A stretch of DNA of 64,000 nucleotides, taken from positions 62,001-126,000 of the forward strand of contig JACKKY010000002.1 in assembly GCA_024236175.1 (NCBI GenBank), in the 5' to 3' direction. Position numbers and translations under genes: made by a program. The notes below the pieces were generated by a model. That model did no database searches and was not told the DNA's origin. It saw only the letters and a list, made by a program, of their open reading frames with translations. This DNA comes from Novosphingobium sp. (GTDB lineage: Bacteria; Pseudomonadota; Alphaproteobacteria; Sphingomonadales; Sphingomonadaceae). Of this stretch, positions 47,955 to 57,264 are shown piece by piece; positions within the stretch are counted from its first letter, which is position 1, and each line of letters opens with the position of its first letter.

Positions 47955-49409
47955 TCAGGATCCGGTTGTGCTGCCGTCTTCGCCTTCATCGTCGGTCCAG
48001 CCGCCCGCGGTCGCCACATAGAGTCTGGCGATGTTGTAGTATTGGCGCGTCCGGGCTTCCACCACGGCAAGCTTGGCGCGCTGGTATGTCCGGCTCGCAT
48101 CGAGGACCTGGAGGATACCGCTGTTGCCGACCTGGAAGCTGCGGCGGGAAAGGTAGAGCGATCGTTCCGCCACTTCCGCGGCCTGCTGCTCCGCAGCGAG
48201 CGCCTTGCCGTCGGTATCCATGGCCGAAAGCAGTCCAGAGACCTGTCCGAATGCCTCCAGCACAACCTGCTGGTAGGTTTCGGCGGCTGCACGGGCGTCG
48301 GCTTCGGCGCCGCGCTTGCGGGCCTTGAGCGTGCCTCCGTGGAATATCGGTGCTGTGAGGCCGGCAAAGAGGTCGAAGCCCGTATAGCGGCTGCTCAGTA
48401 TATTGTCTGGGTCGGACGTGGATTGAGTGAGCGTCGCCCCCAGCGTGACGTCGGGGTAGAGGTCGGCAGTCGCCACGCCGACGGCAGCCACCGCGGCATG
48501 AAGCCTCGCTTCCGCTTCCAGGATGTCCGGACGCTTATGCACCAGGGTCGAGGGCAGGGCGACCGGTATCTGTTCGGGCAGCGCGAACTGGTCGAGCGAA
48601 AAATCGGTAGGCTCGAGCTCCGCCGGCGATATTCCGAGCAGCACGGCGAGCATGGCGCGTCCCTCGGCGAGCTGCTGCTCAAGGACCGGCAGGCTCGTCC
48701 TGTCGCTGGCGAGCTGTCCGCGCGCGCTCAGCACTTCGACCAGGGTGCCCGCGCCCGCACGTTCACGTGCTTCGGTGAGGGCGACATTGCGCTCCCCCTC
48801 GGCAAGCAGCGCCTTCTCGGTCTGTATCCGGTCGTTAAGCGCGGCGATCGACAGGACCTGCGCGACGACGCGTCCGGCGATGATCAGATGCGCCGCCTCG
48901 GTCTGGCGCTGCTGGGCCTCGGCTTGCGCGGCAGCCTGCTCGACCGCGCGTCGGTTCCGCCCGAACAGGTCGAGGTCGTAGGATACGCCGCCGCCGACCG
49001 TGTAGAGGTCGAATTCCGGATTTCCCAGACCGGCCGCCTGAAGCCTGTCGGCTATGCCGATCGCGGAGAGATTGACCTGTTCGTAGTCCGCACGTCCATT
49101 GACGTCGACCTGAGGAAGCCGCTTGCCGGCTGCCGCGGCAACGCGCTGACGCGCGCTTTCCAGCGTTGCCTTGCTCGCGGCGAGACTGTGATTGCGCTCC
49201 AGTGCACGTTCAACGAGCGAGTTGAGCTCCGGCGATGCGAAATCGGTCCACCACGTTAGTTCCGGCCCTTCGGCGAGGTTGACAAGGCCGGCCCCATCGC
49301 TGGCGTAGCCGGCTTCCGGCGCGGGCGGTGCGGGCTGCGTGAAATCGGGGCCCATTGCGCAGGCGCCCAGCAGCGCAAGCGGAGCGAGGTGGAGGACTTT
49401 CTGCATCAT
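47955..49409 (-). CDS. NodT/TolC-family outer-membrane efflux lipoprotein
   Basis: The 484-residue protein has a lipobox (LALLGACAMG), then PDFTQPAPPAP and two repeated coiled-coil/barrel halves typical of NodT-type channels (LERNHSLAASKATLESARQRVAAAAGKRLPQVD; RPDILEAEARLHAAVAAVGVATADLYPDVTLGATL). It forms the outer-membrane exit duct for the adjacent EmrAB-type pump. The ATG at 49409 lies 1 bp after the emrB stop, with GGAGTGAA upstream. Confidence 0.93.
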   Translation of the reverse strand: MMQKVLHLAPLALLGACAMGPDFTQPAPPAPEAGYASDGAGLVNLAEGPELTWWTDFASPELNSLVERALERNHSLAASKATLESARQRVAAAAGKRLPQVDVNGRADYEQVNLSAIGIADRLQAAGLGNPEFDLYTVGGGVSYDLDLFGRNRRAVEQAAAQAEAQQRQTEAAHLIIAGRVVAQVLSIAALNDRIQTEKALLAEGERNVALTEARERAGAGTLVEVLSARGQLASDRTSLPVLEQQLAEGRAMLAVLLGISPAELEPTDFSLDQFALPEQIPVALPSTLVHKRPDILEAEARLHAAVAAVGVATADLYPDVTLGATLTQSTSDPDNILSSRYTGFDLFAGLTAPIFHGGTLKARKRGAEADARAAAETYQQVVLEAFGQVSGLLSAMDTDGKALAAEQQAAEVAERSLYLSRRSFQVGNSGILQVLDASRTYQRAKLAVVEARTRQYYNIARLYVATAGGWTDDEGEDGSTTGS

Positions 49410-49410
49410 T

Positions 49411-50937
49411 TCACTCCATGATCGGCATGGGGTCATTCCCCTTACGCCGCACCGAACCGCGCATGAACAGCGCAAGAGGGATCATCGCCAACGTAATCAG
49501 GACGACCAGCCAGTAGATTTCGACATTACCGACCATTGCCGATTGACGGCCGATTTCCGCGTTCATTTGCGCAACTGCTTCGGCGGAGCCGAAGTCGAAG
49601 TCGGGCATCCCGTACTGCAGCGCCTGACTGTCCGGCCGCACACCTTCGACAAGGTGTGACCGGGATTGCGCCGAAGAATGGATCAGCTCCCTTTGCAGGA
49701 GCGAGATCCCGACCGCATTGCCGAGGTTGCGCGTCAGCGAGTACATGGCGGCACCCTCGTTTCGCAGGTGCTGTGGCAAGGTCGAAAAAACCATAACCGA
49801 AAGTGGAAGGAACATGAGCCCGCCTCCCACGCCCTGGATGAAGCCGGCTACGATCAGGGACCATTCGTCGGCGAACAGGTCCAGGCGAGCATAGAGGGCC
49901 ATGCCGATTGCACTGACCACAAGGCCCAAGATCAGGAATATCCTTGTGTCTACCTTGCCGATGATGCGCGGGAGGAAGATCATCGCGGCCATCGTACCCA
50001 ACGCGCGGGGCAATCCGATCAGTCCGGTCCTGAATGCCGTGTAGCCCAGCAGGGTCTGCGTCATGATGACGATGAGGGGTATCGTTCCGAAAACGACAAT
50101 TCCGGTGAGGATGCTGAAAAGCGAACCGATGGCGAAGTTCCGGTCCTTGAACAGTTCCGGTCTTACGAATGTGTTCCGCGCAGTGAAGAGATGCACGAAA
50201 GTGAAATAGACCGCGACGGCGGCTACCACCGCGTAGATCCAGATTTCGGTTGAATCGAACCAGTCGAGATGTTCGCCCCGGTCGAGCCCGAGCTGAAATG
50301 CCGCTAACGCTGCGGACAGCGCCAGGAAACCGAACATGTCGAAGCGTCTCGGTCTTTCGTCGCGACTTTCGAAATTGAAGATCAGCATGCCCAGGAACGA
50401 CAGTACGCCGAACGGCAGGTTGATGAAAAAGACCCAACGCCAGGAAATCGCGTCGGTAAGATAGCCACCCAGGGTCGGCCCTATGATGGGCCCGGCCATC
50501 GATCCGAGCGAGAAGATCGCCATGGCCTTGGCGATATTTTCCGGTGGATTGATATCGAGAAGGACTGCCTGGCTGAGCGGGATAAGAGCGGCCCCGCTTG
50601 CACCTTGCAGGGCTCTTGAAAGAACCATCATCTCCAGATCGTTGGACATGCCGCACAGCGCCGAAGCGATCGTGAAGCCACCGATCGAGCAGAGCAGAAT
50701 CCGGTTGCGGCCGAAGCGTCCGGCGAGCCAGCCGCTCAGCGGCGTCGCGATCGCGCCGGCAATCAGATAAGACGTCAGAACCCAGACGACCTGTTCCTGC
50801 GACGCCAGCAGCGACGACTGCATATGCGGCAGCGCCACATTGGCGATGGTGATGTCCACCGCCACCATCGTCATCGCAATCATCAGGGGTATGGTGATCA
50901 GCAGACGACGGGCCGGATCGGGATAGGCCTGGCTCAC
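49411..50937 (-). CDS. emrB: DHA2-family drug:H+ antiporter, EmrB-like
   Basis: The 508-residue inner-membrane transporter has 14 predicted membrane segments and DHA2 motifs: VDITIANVALPHMQ (motif D1), GWLAGRFGRNRILL (motif A) and GPIIGPTLGGYL (motif C). It would expel hydrophobic toxic compounds with the EmrA-like adaptor. The GTG start at 50937 overlaps the emrA stop by 4 bp. A truncated relative lies at 47482-47933. Confidence 0.94.
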   Translation of the reverse strand: MSQAYPDPARRLLITIPLMIAMTMVAVDITIANVALPHMQSSLLASQEQVVWVLTSYLIAGAIATPLSGWLAGRFGRNRILLCSIGGFTIASALCGMSNDLEMMVLSRALQGASGAALIPLSQAVLLDINPPENIAKAMAIFSLGSMAGPIIGPTLGGYLTDAISWRWVFFINLPFGVLSFLGMLIFNFESRDERPRRFDMFGFLALSAALAAFQLGLDRGEHLDWFDSTEIWIYAVVAAVAVYFTFVHLFTARNTFVRPELFKDRNFAIGSLFSILTGIVVFGTIPLIVIMTQTLLGYTAFRTGLIGLPRALGTMAAMIFLPRIIGKVDTRIFLILGLVVSAIGMALYARLDLFADEWSLIVAGFIQGVGGGLMFLPLSVMVFSTLPQHLRNEGAAMYSLTRNLGNAVGISLLQRELIHSSAQSRSHLVEGVRPDSQALQYGMPDFDFGSAEAVAQMNAEIGRQSAMVGNVEIYWLVVLITLAMIPLALFMRGSVRRKGNDPMPIME

Positions 50938-52064
50938 GGCTGTGCGGCAGCGCTCGCCTTCGCGGTCTTCGCAGAGGATGGAGGCGTGTCGGGACCGAAC
51001 AGATTGCGTTTGTGGCCGGTATCGACCTCGACTTCCACGCTCAGGCCGGCGGACAGGGGAATATCTCCGGGAGCCTCATCGATCGCGATTTGCACCGGCA
51101 GGCGTTGTACCACCTTGACCCAGTTGCCGGTCGCATTCTCGGCCGGGAGGATCGAGAAGCTGTTGCCGGTCCCCGGGCTGAAGCTTTCGACGTGGCCCTT
51201 GAGTTCGTGATCGGGATAGGCATCGATCTCGATCGTGGCAGGCTGGCCTACCCGCATGTAGCGAAGCTGGTTTTCCTTGAAGTTGGCCTGGACCCAGAAC
51301 TTTAGGCCCGTGAGCATGAAGACGGGCCGGCCGGGCTGCACATAGTTTCCTACCTGTAGCTGGTTCACCCGGGTGACGATGCCGTCCTGAGGTGCGCGCA
51401 CTGCCGTGTCTTTCAGATCGATGCGCGCCGATGCGAGCCTGGAAGCTGCGCGACGTACGTCTGGCTGCATGTCCACCGGCCCCTGGACATTGCCCGAAAG
51501 GCTTGCCCTCAGGCTTTCGGCCTTGGCACGGGCTGCTGCGATGGCGTCTCTGGCGGTCCGGGCTTCCGTCTGCGCTGAATCGTACTGCGCTTTCGAGGAG
51601 ATGCCTTCTTCATGAAGCGAACGTTGGCGCGCGGCCTCGTTCCTTGCGTATGAATAACGGGCTTCAGCGGCGCGAACCTCTGAGAGGGCTTCCTGGTAGT
51701 CTGCCTGAGTCGATCCAATGTCGGTGCGGGCATCGGCCAGCTCGGCTTCAGCCTCGGCCACGGCCGTCTCATAGGAGGCCGGATTGATCCGGAACAGGAC
51801 CTGGCCCTTTGTGACCCGCTGGTTTTCGCGCACTTCGATGGAAATGACTTTTCCGGAAACGGAAGGACTGATCGCGACCATGCCGGTTTGCAAAGAGGCG
51901 TTTTCAGTCGACTCGTAACGACCGCCCGTGAGATAGAAATAGAGGGCGCCGATCAGCACGATGACGGGCGCGGCCAGCATCAGGATCCCGCGGAGGCGCC
52001 GTCTCCTCGGGCTGATGGTGGCAAGGCCTTCGCCTTCATCGAACTGGGTGCTCTCCGCGTTCAT
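50934..52064 (-). CDS. emrA: HlyD/EmrA-family membrane fusion protein
   Basis: The 376-residue adaptor has one N-terminal membrane segment (ILMLAAPVIVLIGALYFYL), a lipoyl-like half (SVSGKVISIEVRENQRVTKGQVLFRI), a long helical hairpin rich in Ala/Glu/Arg (about residues 100-200), and the second lipoyl half (DTAVRAPQDGIVTRVNQLQVGNYV). It links EmrB to the NodT-like channel. It is the first gene of the emrA-emrB-nodT operon and its promoter region contains a perfect inverted repeat. Confidence 0.93.
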   Translation of the reverse strand: MNAESTQFDEGEGLATISPRRRRLRGILMLAAPVIVLIGALYFYLTGGRYESTENASLQTGMVAISPSVSGKVISIEVRENQRVTKGQVLFRINPASYETAVAEAEAELADARTDIGSTQADYQEALSEVRAAEARYSYARNEAARQRSLHEEGISSKAQYDSAQTEARTARDAIAAARAKAESLRASLSGNVQGPVDMQPDVRRAASRLASARIDLKDTAVRAPQDGIVTRVNQLQVGNYVQPGRPVFMLTGLKFWVQANFKENQLRYMRVGQPATIEIDAYPDHELKGHVESFSPGTGNSFSILPAENATGNWVKVVQRLPVQIAIDEAPGDIPLSAGLSVEVEVDTGHKRNLFGPDTPPSSAKTAKASAAAQP

Positions 52065-52090
52065 GTTGATTCCTGTTTGCTATTCACACC

Positions 52091-52118
52091 GCCGATACTA
52101 AGCATGGCTAGTATCGGC
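52091..52118. promoter_or_regulatory. Perfect 10+10 bp inverted repeat in the emrA/phosphatase divergent promoter
   Basis: GCCGATACTA (52091-52100) and TAGTATCGGC (52109-52118) are perfect reverse complements around an 8 bp spacer. The element lies in the 73 bp interval between the divergent emrA and phosphatase starts and is well placed to block both promoters. Its size fits a TetR- or MarR-type operator; the matching regulator gene is not in the window. Confidence 0.75.
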
Positions 52119-52137
52119 AATAGGGAGAAAGAAGATT

Positions 52138-52926
52138 ATGAGTCCGGACCGCGTCCTCCGCCTGGAAGGTGTGCACAACTTCCGTGACTATGGCGGATAT
52201 CCGGTCAGTGGCGGAGGGCGCCTGAAGCGCGGCCAGCTTTGGCGCTCGGGGCAGCACCATGGCGCCACCGATGCGGATCTGGAGCAGATCGATGCGCTTG
52301 ATCTCGTCTCCGTATTCGACCTGCGCGGATCGAAGGAACGATCGACGCACCCGTGCCGTCGCCCCGAGGGATTTTCCGCGAAGGTTCACTATCCCGAAGA
52401 TCCGGGCGATGTCCGTCAGGCTCCGCATGTCGCTGCAGCGGCGACTACGCGGCAGCGCGACGCGGCCTCGACGCGGGCGGGCATGCTCCGCAACTACCAC
52501 AAGATTGCCTTCCGGCCGGAACTGGTGGGCATCATGCGCAGCTATCTCGAGGAGCTTGCCGCGGGCAGGGGAGCCAGCCTCATCAACTGCATGGCCGGCA
52601 AGGACCGCACCGGCATTGCCGTCGCCATGCTGCATCTCGCGACGGGCGTACATCGCGACGACGTTATCGAAGACTATGTCCTCACCAACTCCGCGGGCGA
52701 TACGGAAGCACGAATTGCGTCAGGCGCGGAAACGATCCGGGCGATCACCGGGCAGATGGATGAGGAAGTCCTCAGAGTGATCATGGGCGTGGAAGCGGAA
52801 TATCTCGAGACCGCACTCGCCAAGATCGCGGAGGAACACGGCTCGATCGATGCCTATCTCCGCGATGTTCTGGGTGCCGACGAAGCTTTGCGCGAGAAGC
52901 TGCGCGAAGCGCTGGTAGAAGGTTAG
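52138..52926 (+). CDS. Tyrosine/serine protein phosphatase, PtpB-like
   Basis: The 262-residue protein has the N-terminal VHNFRDYGGYPVSGGGRLKRGQLWRSG pattern and the P-loop NCMAGKDRTGIA with nucleophile Cys151 and Arg157 (Cx5R), typical of the Y_phosphatase3/LipA-type dual phosphatases. It is divergent from the efflux operon. A paralogue follows at 53048. The substrate could be protein phosphotyrosine or phosphoinositide; not decided here. Confidence 0.88.
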   Translation: MSPDRVLRLEGVHNFRDYGGYPVSGGGRLKRGQLWRSGQHHGATDADLEQIDALDLVSVFDLRGSKERSTHPCRRPEGFSAKVHYPEDPGDVRQAPHVAAAATTRQRDAASTRAGMLRNYHKIAFRPELVGIMRSYLEELAAGRGASLINCMAGKDRTGIAVAMLHLATGVHRDDVIEDYVLTNSAGDTEARIASGAETIRAITGQMDEEVLRVIMGVEAEYLETALAKIAEEHGSIDAYLRDVLGADEALREKLREALVEG

Positions 52927-53047
52927 GGCCGGGATAATCGGACTGGCCCATCACGCTGGTGGTGCGGAGAATCCGAATAGTTTCCCATTTTCGCAACATC
53001 GGTGCACCATGATCTCCGCTCACATCCGATACGGGACACCATGATTC

Positions 53048-53824
53048 ATGCCTGACGATCGCATCCTGCCGCTTACCGGTGTCAACAATTTCCGCGACTA
53101 TGGCGGCTATACCGTCGCCGGTGGCGGGCATGTGAAGCGCGGATCACTGTGGCGCTCGGGCCAGCATGTCGCCGCCAGCGACGAAGATCTCGAAGCCATT
53201 GCTGCGATCGGCATCGCGACGGTGATCGATTTGCGTGGCGACAGTGAACGGCAGGCAAATCCCTGCCGTCGTCCGGAGGGCTTCTCAGCAGAAGTGCTCA
53301 CCTGCGAGGGCGAAACCGCCGGGCTCGCCTCGCATATCGACGCGGGCAGGGGCGTGCTCACCGAAGAGGACGCGCGCGCCGCCATGTGCCGGCTCTATTC
53401 GGAGATGCCTTACCGGCCGAACCTCGTAACGGTTCTACGCAGCTATTTCGCCGCCATTGCCGAACGCGAAGGGGCAAGCCTGATCCACTGCTTTGCGGGC
53501 AAGGACCGCACCGGCTTCGCAGTTGCGATCACGCACCATGTGCTGGGTGTGCACTATGATGATGCGATGCAGGACTATCTGTTGACCAATGCCGCCACCA
53601 GGGGGCGTGGAATCCCGGGCAATGCCGGTACCGATAACGACAAGTATTCCTTGTTGAGCGAAGCTGCCTCCAATGCGCTGCGTGGCGTTTCACCGGAATA
53701 TCTCGATGCAGCATTCGTCGCGATGCGCGACAGCCACGGCTCGGTAGATGCCTATCTCGAAGACGTGCTCGCTGTCGATTCTGCCGCGCGATCCAGAATC
53801 CTCGAGAATTTCGTGGAGACTTGA
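53048..53824 (+). CDS. Tyrosine/serine protein phosphatase, PtpB-like (tandem paralogue)
   Basis: The 258-residue protein repeats the layout of its upstream neighbour: VNNFRDYGGYTVAGGGHVKRGSLWRSG and the P-loop HCFAGKDRTGFA (Cys148, Arg154), then VLGVHYDDAMQDYLLTN. The two probably arose by tandem duplication, with 121 bp between them, and have diverged over most of their length. It converges on the alpha/beta hydrolase gene. Confidence 0.88.
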   Translation: MPDDRILPLTGVNNFRDYGGYTVAGGGHVKRGSLWRSGQHVAASDEDLEAIAAIGIATVIDLRGDSERQANPCRRPEGFSAEVLTCEGETAGLASHIDAGRGVLTEEDARAAMCRLYSEMPYRPNLVTVLRSYFAAIAEREGASLIHCFAGKDRTGFAVAITHHVLGVHYDDAMQDYLLTNAATRGRGIPGNAGTDNDKYSLLSEAASNALRGVSPEYLDAAFVAMRDSHGSVDAYLEDVLAVDSAARSRILENFVET

Positions 53825-53852
53825 CCCCCGCCTGTCGCGCGCGGCGATCGCG

Positions 53853-54722
53853 TCAAAGAAACGCTTTCACATCGGCGACGAACTTGTCGAACTGGTCATG
53901 GTGCAGCCAGTGGCCAGCGTTGGCGTATTCGATAACGCGCGCATCGCGGAAATGCCGGATACGTCCGTCCTTCTCAGGATTGGAGGCCCAGCTGTCCGTG
54001 CCGTACAGAAGCAGGATCGGGCAGGTGATAGCCTCCCACAACGCTTCTTGGTCGGCATAGGGAATGTCGGTGGGCGACCAGACGTTCAGGTAATTGTCGA
54101 ATTTCCAGCTCCAGGTGCCGTCCTCGTTGCGGCTCGTGCCGTGAGCGGTCAGGTGGCGCGCCTGCTCGTCGCTGAGATGAGCGTTCTCTTCCTTCATCCG
54201 GGCGAATGCAGCCTCGATGCTTGAATAGCGACGTGGAATGCGCCCTGCGGCCTTGCGGCGATCTTCGATCCATTTGCGCAGGCGGTCGGCGCGGCTTTCG
54301 GCTTCGATCTGCTCGCGGATTTCCGGCGAGGGGCCAAGGCCTTCGATATTGACCAGCTTTCGCACCTTTTCGGGATAGAGCCCGGAGTAGCGCGACGCGA
54401 TGTTACCGCCCAGAGAATGGGCGATGATCGTTACCTGATCGTAGCCGAGCGTGTGTACCAACTGGGCGAAGTCGTAGACGAAGGCGTCCATCGCGTAGTG
54501 GCCCTCGGGCGACCAGGCGCTGTCGCCGTGGCCCCGCAGGTCCGGAGCGATGACGTGCCAGTCCTGCTGGAGTTCCTCCGCAACCCAGTCCCAGCTCCGG
54601 CAATGATCGCGGCCGCCGTGCTGGAGGATCAGCGGCGGAGCCTCGGGGTTGCCCCAATCGACATAATGCAGCCGCAGGCGCTGCGAGATGTAGGAACAGG
54701 AGGTCGGGCCGTACAGGTTCAT
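53853..54722 (-). CDS. Alpha/beta hydrolase
   Basis: The 289-residue protein has the oxyanion segment LQHGGRDHCRSWDWVAEEL, DLRGHGDSAW, the nucleophile elbow AHSLGGNIA, an acid near LYGTDSWAS and the catalytic His in AGHWLHHDQ. It would hydrolyse an ester or similar bond; the substrate is unknown. The ATG at 54722 is the best supported by homology, although no strong ribosome-binding site precedes it and the frame stays open to 54815. It is divergent from trxB. Confidence 0.85.
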   Translation of the reverse strand: MNLYGPTSCSYISQRLRLHYVDWGNPEAPPLILQHGGRDHCRSWDWVAEELQQDWHVIAPDLRGHGDSAWSPEGHYAMDAFVYDFAQLVHTLGYDQVTIIAHSLGGNIASRYSGLYPEKVRKLVNIEGLGPSPEIREQIEAESRADRLRKWIEDRRKAAGRIPRRYSSIEAAFARMKEENAHLSDEQARHLTAHGTSRNEDGTWSWKFDNYLNVWSPTDIPYADQEALWEAITCPILLLYGTDSWASNPEKDGRIRHFRDARVIEYANAGHWLHHDQFDKFVADVKAFL

Positions 54723-54845
54723 GGGCTTGCCATTGCGCGGCCCGGGGTGGCGCGTCAATTGCCCAAAGGGAAACTTTGCCGATGCAAACAACAACGGATT
54801 GGCATCGGAGCCCATCTTTGCCTATGTCGCGCGCCGGAGGATTTC

Positions 54846-55817
54846 ATGACCACCCACACTACCCGTATGCTCATCATCGGTTCCGGTCCGGCCGGCCTTT
54901 CCGCCGCGATCTACGGAGCGCGCGCCGGCATGCAGCCGATCGTGGTCCAGGGACTGCAGCCCGGCGGACAGCTCACCATCACCACCGATGTCGAGAACTA
55001 TCCCGGGTTTCGCGACGTCATCCAGGGTCCCTGGCTGATGCAGGAAATGCAGGCCCAGGCGGAGCACGTGGGCACGCGGATGATGTGGGACACGATCACG
55101 TCCGTCGACCTGTCCGGTCCGCCGTTCCGCGCGGTCGGCGACGGTGGGGACGTCTACGAAGGCGACACGCTGGTGATCGCGACCGGCGCGCAGGCCAAGT
55201 GGCTGGGGGTCGCAGGTGAGCAGGAGCTGAGCGGCAAGGGCGTTTCGGCCTGCGCGACCTGCGACGGGTTCTTCTATCGCGGCAAGAAGGTCGCGGTCAT
55301 CGGCGGAGGCAACACCGCGGTCGAGGAAGCGCTCTACCTCACCAACCACAGCGACGACGTCACCCTGATCCACCGGCGTGATTCGCTGCGGGCCGAAAAG
55401 ATCCTGCAGGACCGCCTGTTCGACCATCCCAACATCACGACGGTCTGGAACAAGGTCGTGGAACGCTTTATTGCGGATCCGCAAACCGGCGAACTGTCCG
55501 GCCTTGCCCTTACCGACACCGTAACCGGCGAGAGCAGCGAGATTGCCGTCGACGGCGCTTTCGTGGCGATCGGCCACGCACCGGCGACCGAGCTGTTCAA
55601 GGGGCAGCTGCAAATGGACGACGGCGGCTACCTGATCGTCGAGCCCGGCACGCCCAAGACGGCGATCCCCGGCGTTTTCGCCTGCGGCGACGTGATGGAC
55701 CACACCTATCGCCAGGCCGTCACTGCGGCGGGCACGGGCTGCATGGCTGCGCTGGATGCCGAACGTTTCCTGGCCGAGCGCGAATTCGCTGCGAAGAAGG
55801 CGATGGCGGCGGGCTAG
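54846..55817 (+). CDS. trxB: Thioredoxin-disulfide reductase
   Basis: TrxB uses NADPH and FAD to reduce thioredoxin. The 323-residue protein has the FAD motif GSGPAGLSAAIYGARAG, the redox-active CATC (Cys136/Cys139) in SACATCDGFFYRG, the NADPH motif VIGGGNTAVEEAL and the C-terminal GVFACGDVMD. GGAGGA lies just before the ATG at 54846; the longer open frame upstream is not homologous. It converges on the XrtA-associated hydrolase gene, overlapping it by 4 bp. Confidence 0.96.
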   Translation: MTTHTTRMLIIGSGPAGLSAAIYGARAGMQPIVVQGLQPGGQLTITTDVENYPGFRDVIQGPWLMQEMQAQAEHVGTRMMWDTITSVDLSGPPFRAVGDGGDVYEGDTLVIATGAQAKWLGVAGEQELSGKGVSACATCDGFFYRGKKVAVIGGGNTAVEEALYLTNHSDDVTLIHRRDSLRAEKILQDRLFDHPNITTVWNKVVERFIADPQTGELSGLALTDTVTGESSEIAVDGAFVAIGHAPATELFKGQLQMDDGGYLIVEPGTPKTAIPGVFACGDVMDHTYRQAVTAAGTGCMAALDAERFLAEREFAAKKAMAAG

Positions 55818-56587
55818 CTCCGCAGCATTTCCAGAACCTGTCCCGCAAGCCAGTCGCGTGCACCGGCTTCCACATAGCTGTGGGTCGCATCGGCGCATCG
55901 GCGGATACGCGGATCGTCCTTCGGCCAGGCTGAGAGGAACACCTGCCCGGTACGATCCCGTTCGGCGACGAGGAATACGATCGGGCCGGAGAAGCCCTCG
56001 ATTTCGGCGGCCATATCGGTGGTGAGCGTTGTCGGCTCCGGCGCCGGCCGCATTGCATCGCGCAGCCCGCCAACAAGCTTTTTCAGCGAGACCTTGCCCG
56101 TAAGCAGGCGCTTTATCGCCGCCGGATCGGAAAGCCTGCGCTTGTAGTGATCGCGCACCGCCTCGGGCGGCGCGGCGGCATCTTCGGTCTCTATCGTCCA
56201 GGGATTGGAGAGAACGAGCGCGTCGAGCCCTTCGGCCTTGGCCAGCATCAGCGCGCTGGCGGCGTCGCAATTGCCGAAGCCGACGACACGGGTGAGGTTC
56301 GGGCAGGCGTTGCGGAATGCCGTCAGGGCGGCGGCGATGTCGGGACCGCTCGACCGGAAACCGCCATTGGGCCCCTCGCTGTCACCCACGCCGCGCCGGT
56401 CGAAGCGGAATACGGGATAGCCTTCTCCGGCAAGGCGGGCCGCTAACTGCGCCTGCCCGGCCCAGGCGCCCGAGCGGATCTCGTTGCCCCCGGTGACCAA
56501 CAGTAGGCCGGTCCCTGCCTCTCCCTCGTCGAGCGTTCCGAAGAGCTGCGACCCTTCGCAGGTGAAAGTGAGGTGTCGCCGGCTCAT
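55814..56587 (-). CDS. Hydrolase 1, exosortase A system-associated
   Basis: The 257-residue alpha/beta hydrolase has LFGTLDEGEAGTGLLLVTGGNEIRSG, FDRRGVGDSEG and a Cys in place of the usual nucleophile Ser (GFGNCDAASAL), features of the TIGR03100 group found in exosortase/PEP-CTERM exopolysaccharide loci. It is the last minus-strand gene of that locus, overlapping the preceding gene by 4 bp. A function in processing or modifying the exopolysaccharide or its carrier is inferred from context. Confidence 0.85.
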   Translation of the reverse strand: MSRRHLTFTCEGSQLFGTLDEGEAGTGLLLVTGGNEIRSGAWAGQAQLAARLAGEGYPVFRFDRRGVGDSEGPNGGFRSSGPDIAAALTAFRNACPNLTRVVGFGNCDAASALMLAKAEGLDALVLSNPWTIETEDAAAPPEAVRDHYKRRLSDPAAIKRLLTGKVSLKKLVGGLRDAMRPAPEPTTLTTDMAAEIEGFSGPIVFLVAERDRTGQVFLSAWPKDDPRIRRCADATHSYVEAGARDWLAGQVLEMLRS

Positions 56588-57264
56588 GACGTCAGGCCGA
56601 TCGAGAGGATCGCGGCGAGCGCGTCGGCCTGCTCGCGGTTCTCGTCGGGCTCGGCACGCAGCCACAGGCCCGCGCCGCCGACCATGTCCTGGCCGATCTC
56701 CCACACGTCGTCGCCATCCCGCGGTGCCAGCGCTTGGAACTGGGCGATGAAGTCTGCGCTCAGCCGATGTCCTGCCAGCTCGATCCCCTGCTCGAGCGCC
56801 TGCTCCATCAGCCCTTGCTGGGTTTCGTCGATCCCGGCTTCGCGCGAGGCGAGGATGCGCGCGCGGACCATCTGCCGCAGGATCGAAGACCCTTTCACGG
56901 GCGCATAGTGCCAGCAGGTCAGCTTTGCGGGCGTCAGCAGGCAGCCGCCGCGAATACCGAGGACGTGGGTCGCGCCGAAATGCATGGCTGCGAAGGAAAC
57001 ATAGTCCTGCCAGTCCTCGGGCGTCTGCACCTCGAGTGGCTGAAGGCTTTCGTTACAGCCGGGCAGGTCGGGAAGGAAACAGTCAATCCCGGCGCCGTCC
57101 AGCCGTCGCATGACCTCCGCCGTCTGCCGGCGTAGTCGGTTCGCCTCGTCGAACAGGGCAGGGACGATCAGCAGCCGGTGCGACCGATCGCGATCGCAGG
57201 TGAGCGCGTATTCATCGGAGGTTCCGCCTCCGGGGAGCGGACATGGCCAGCAGACCGGCGTCAC
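56584..57264 (-). CDS. Hydrolase 2-like protein, exosortase A system-associated
   Basis: The 226-residue protein resembles an alpha/beta hydrolase (RLLIVPALFDEANRLRRQTAEVMRRLDGAGIDCFLPDLPGCNESLQP), but the nucleophile elbow is not conventional (LGIRGGCLL, again with Cys). Its position between the acyl carrier protein and hydrolase 1 genes matches the second hydrolase of XrtA loci. The GTG start overlaps the ACP stop by 4 bp and its stop overlaps hydrolase 1, so translation is probably coupled. Confidence 0.72.
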   Translation of the reverse strand: MTPVCWPCPLPGGGTSDEYALTCDRDRSHRLLIVPALFDEANRLRRQTAEVMRRLDGAGIDCFLPDLPGCNESLQPLEVQTPEDWQDYVSFAAMHFGATHVLGIRGGCLLTPAKLTCWHYAPVKGSSILRQMVRARILASREAGIDETQQGLMEQALEQGIELAGHRLSADFIAQFQALAPRDGDDVWEIGQDMVGGAGLWLRAEPDENREQADALAAILSIGLTS

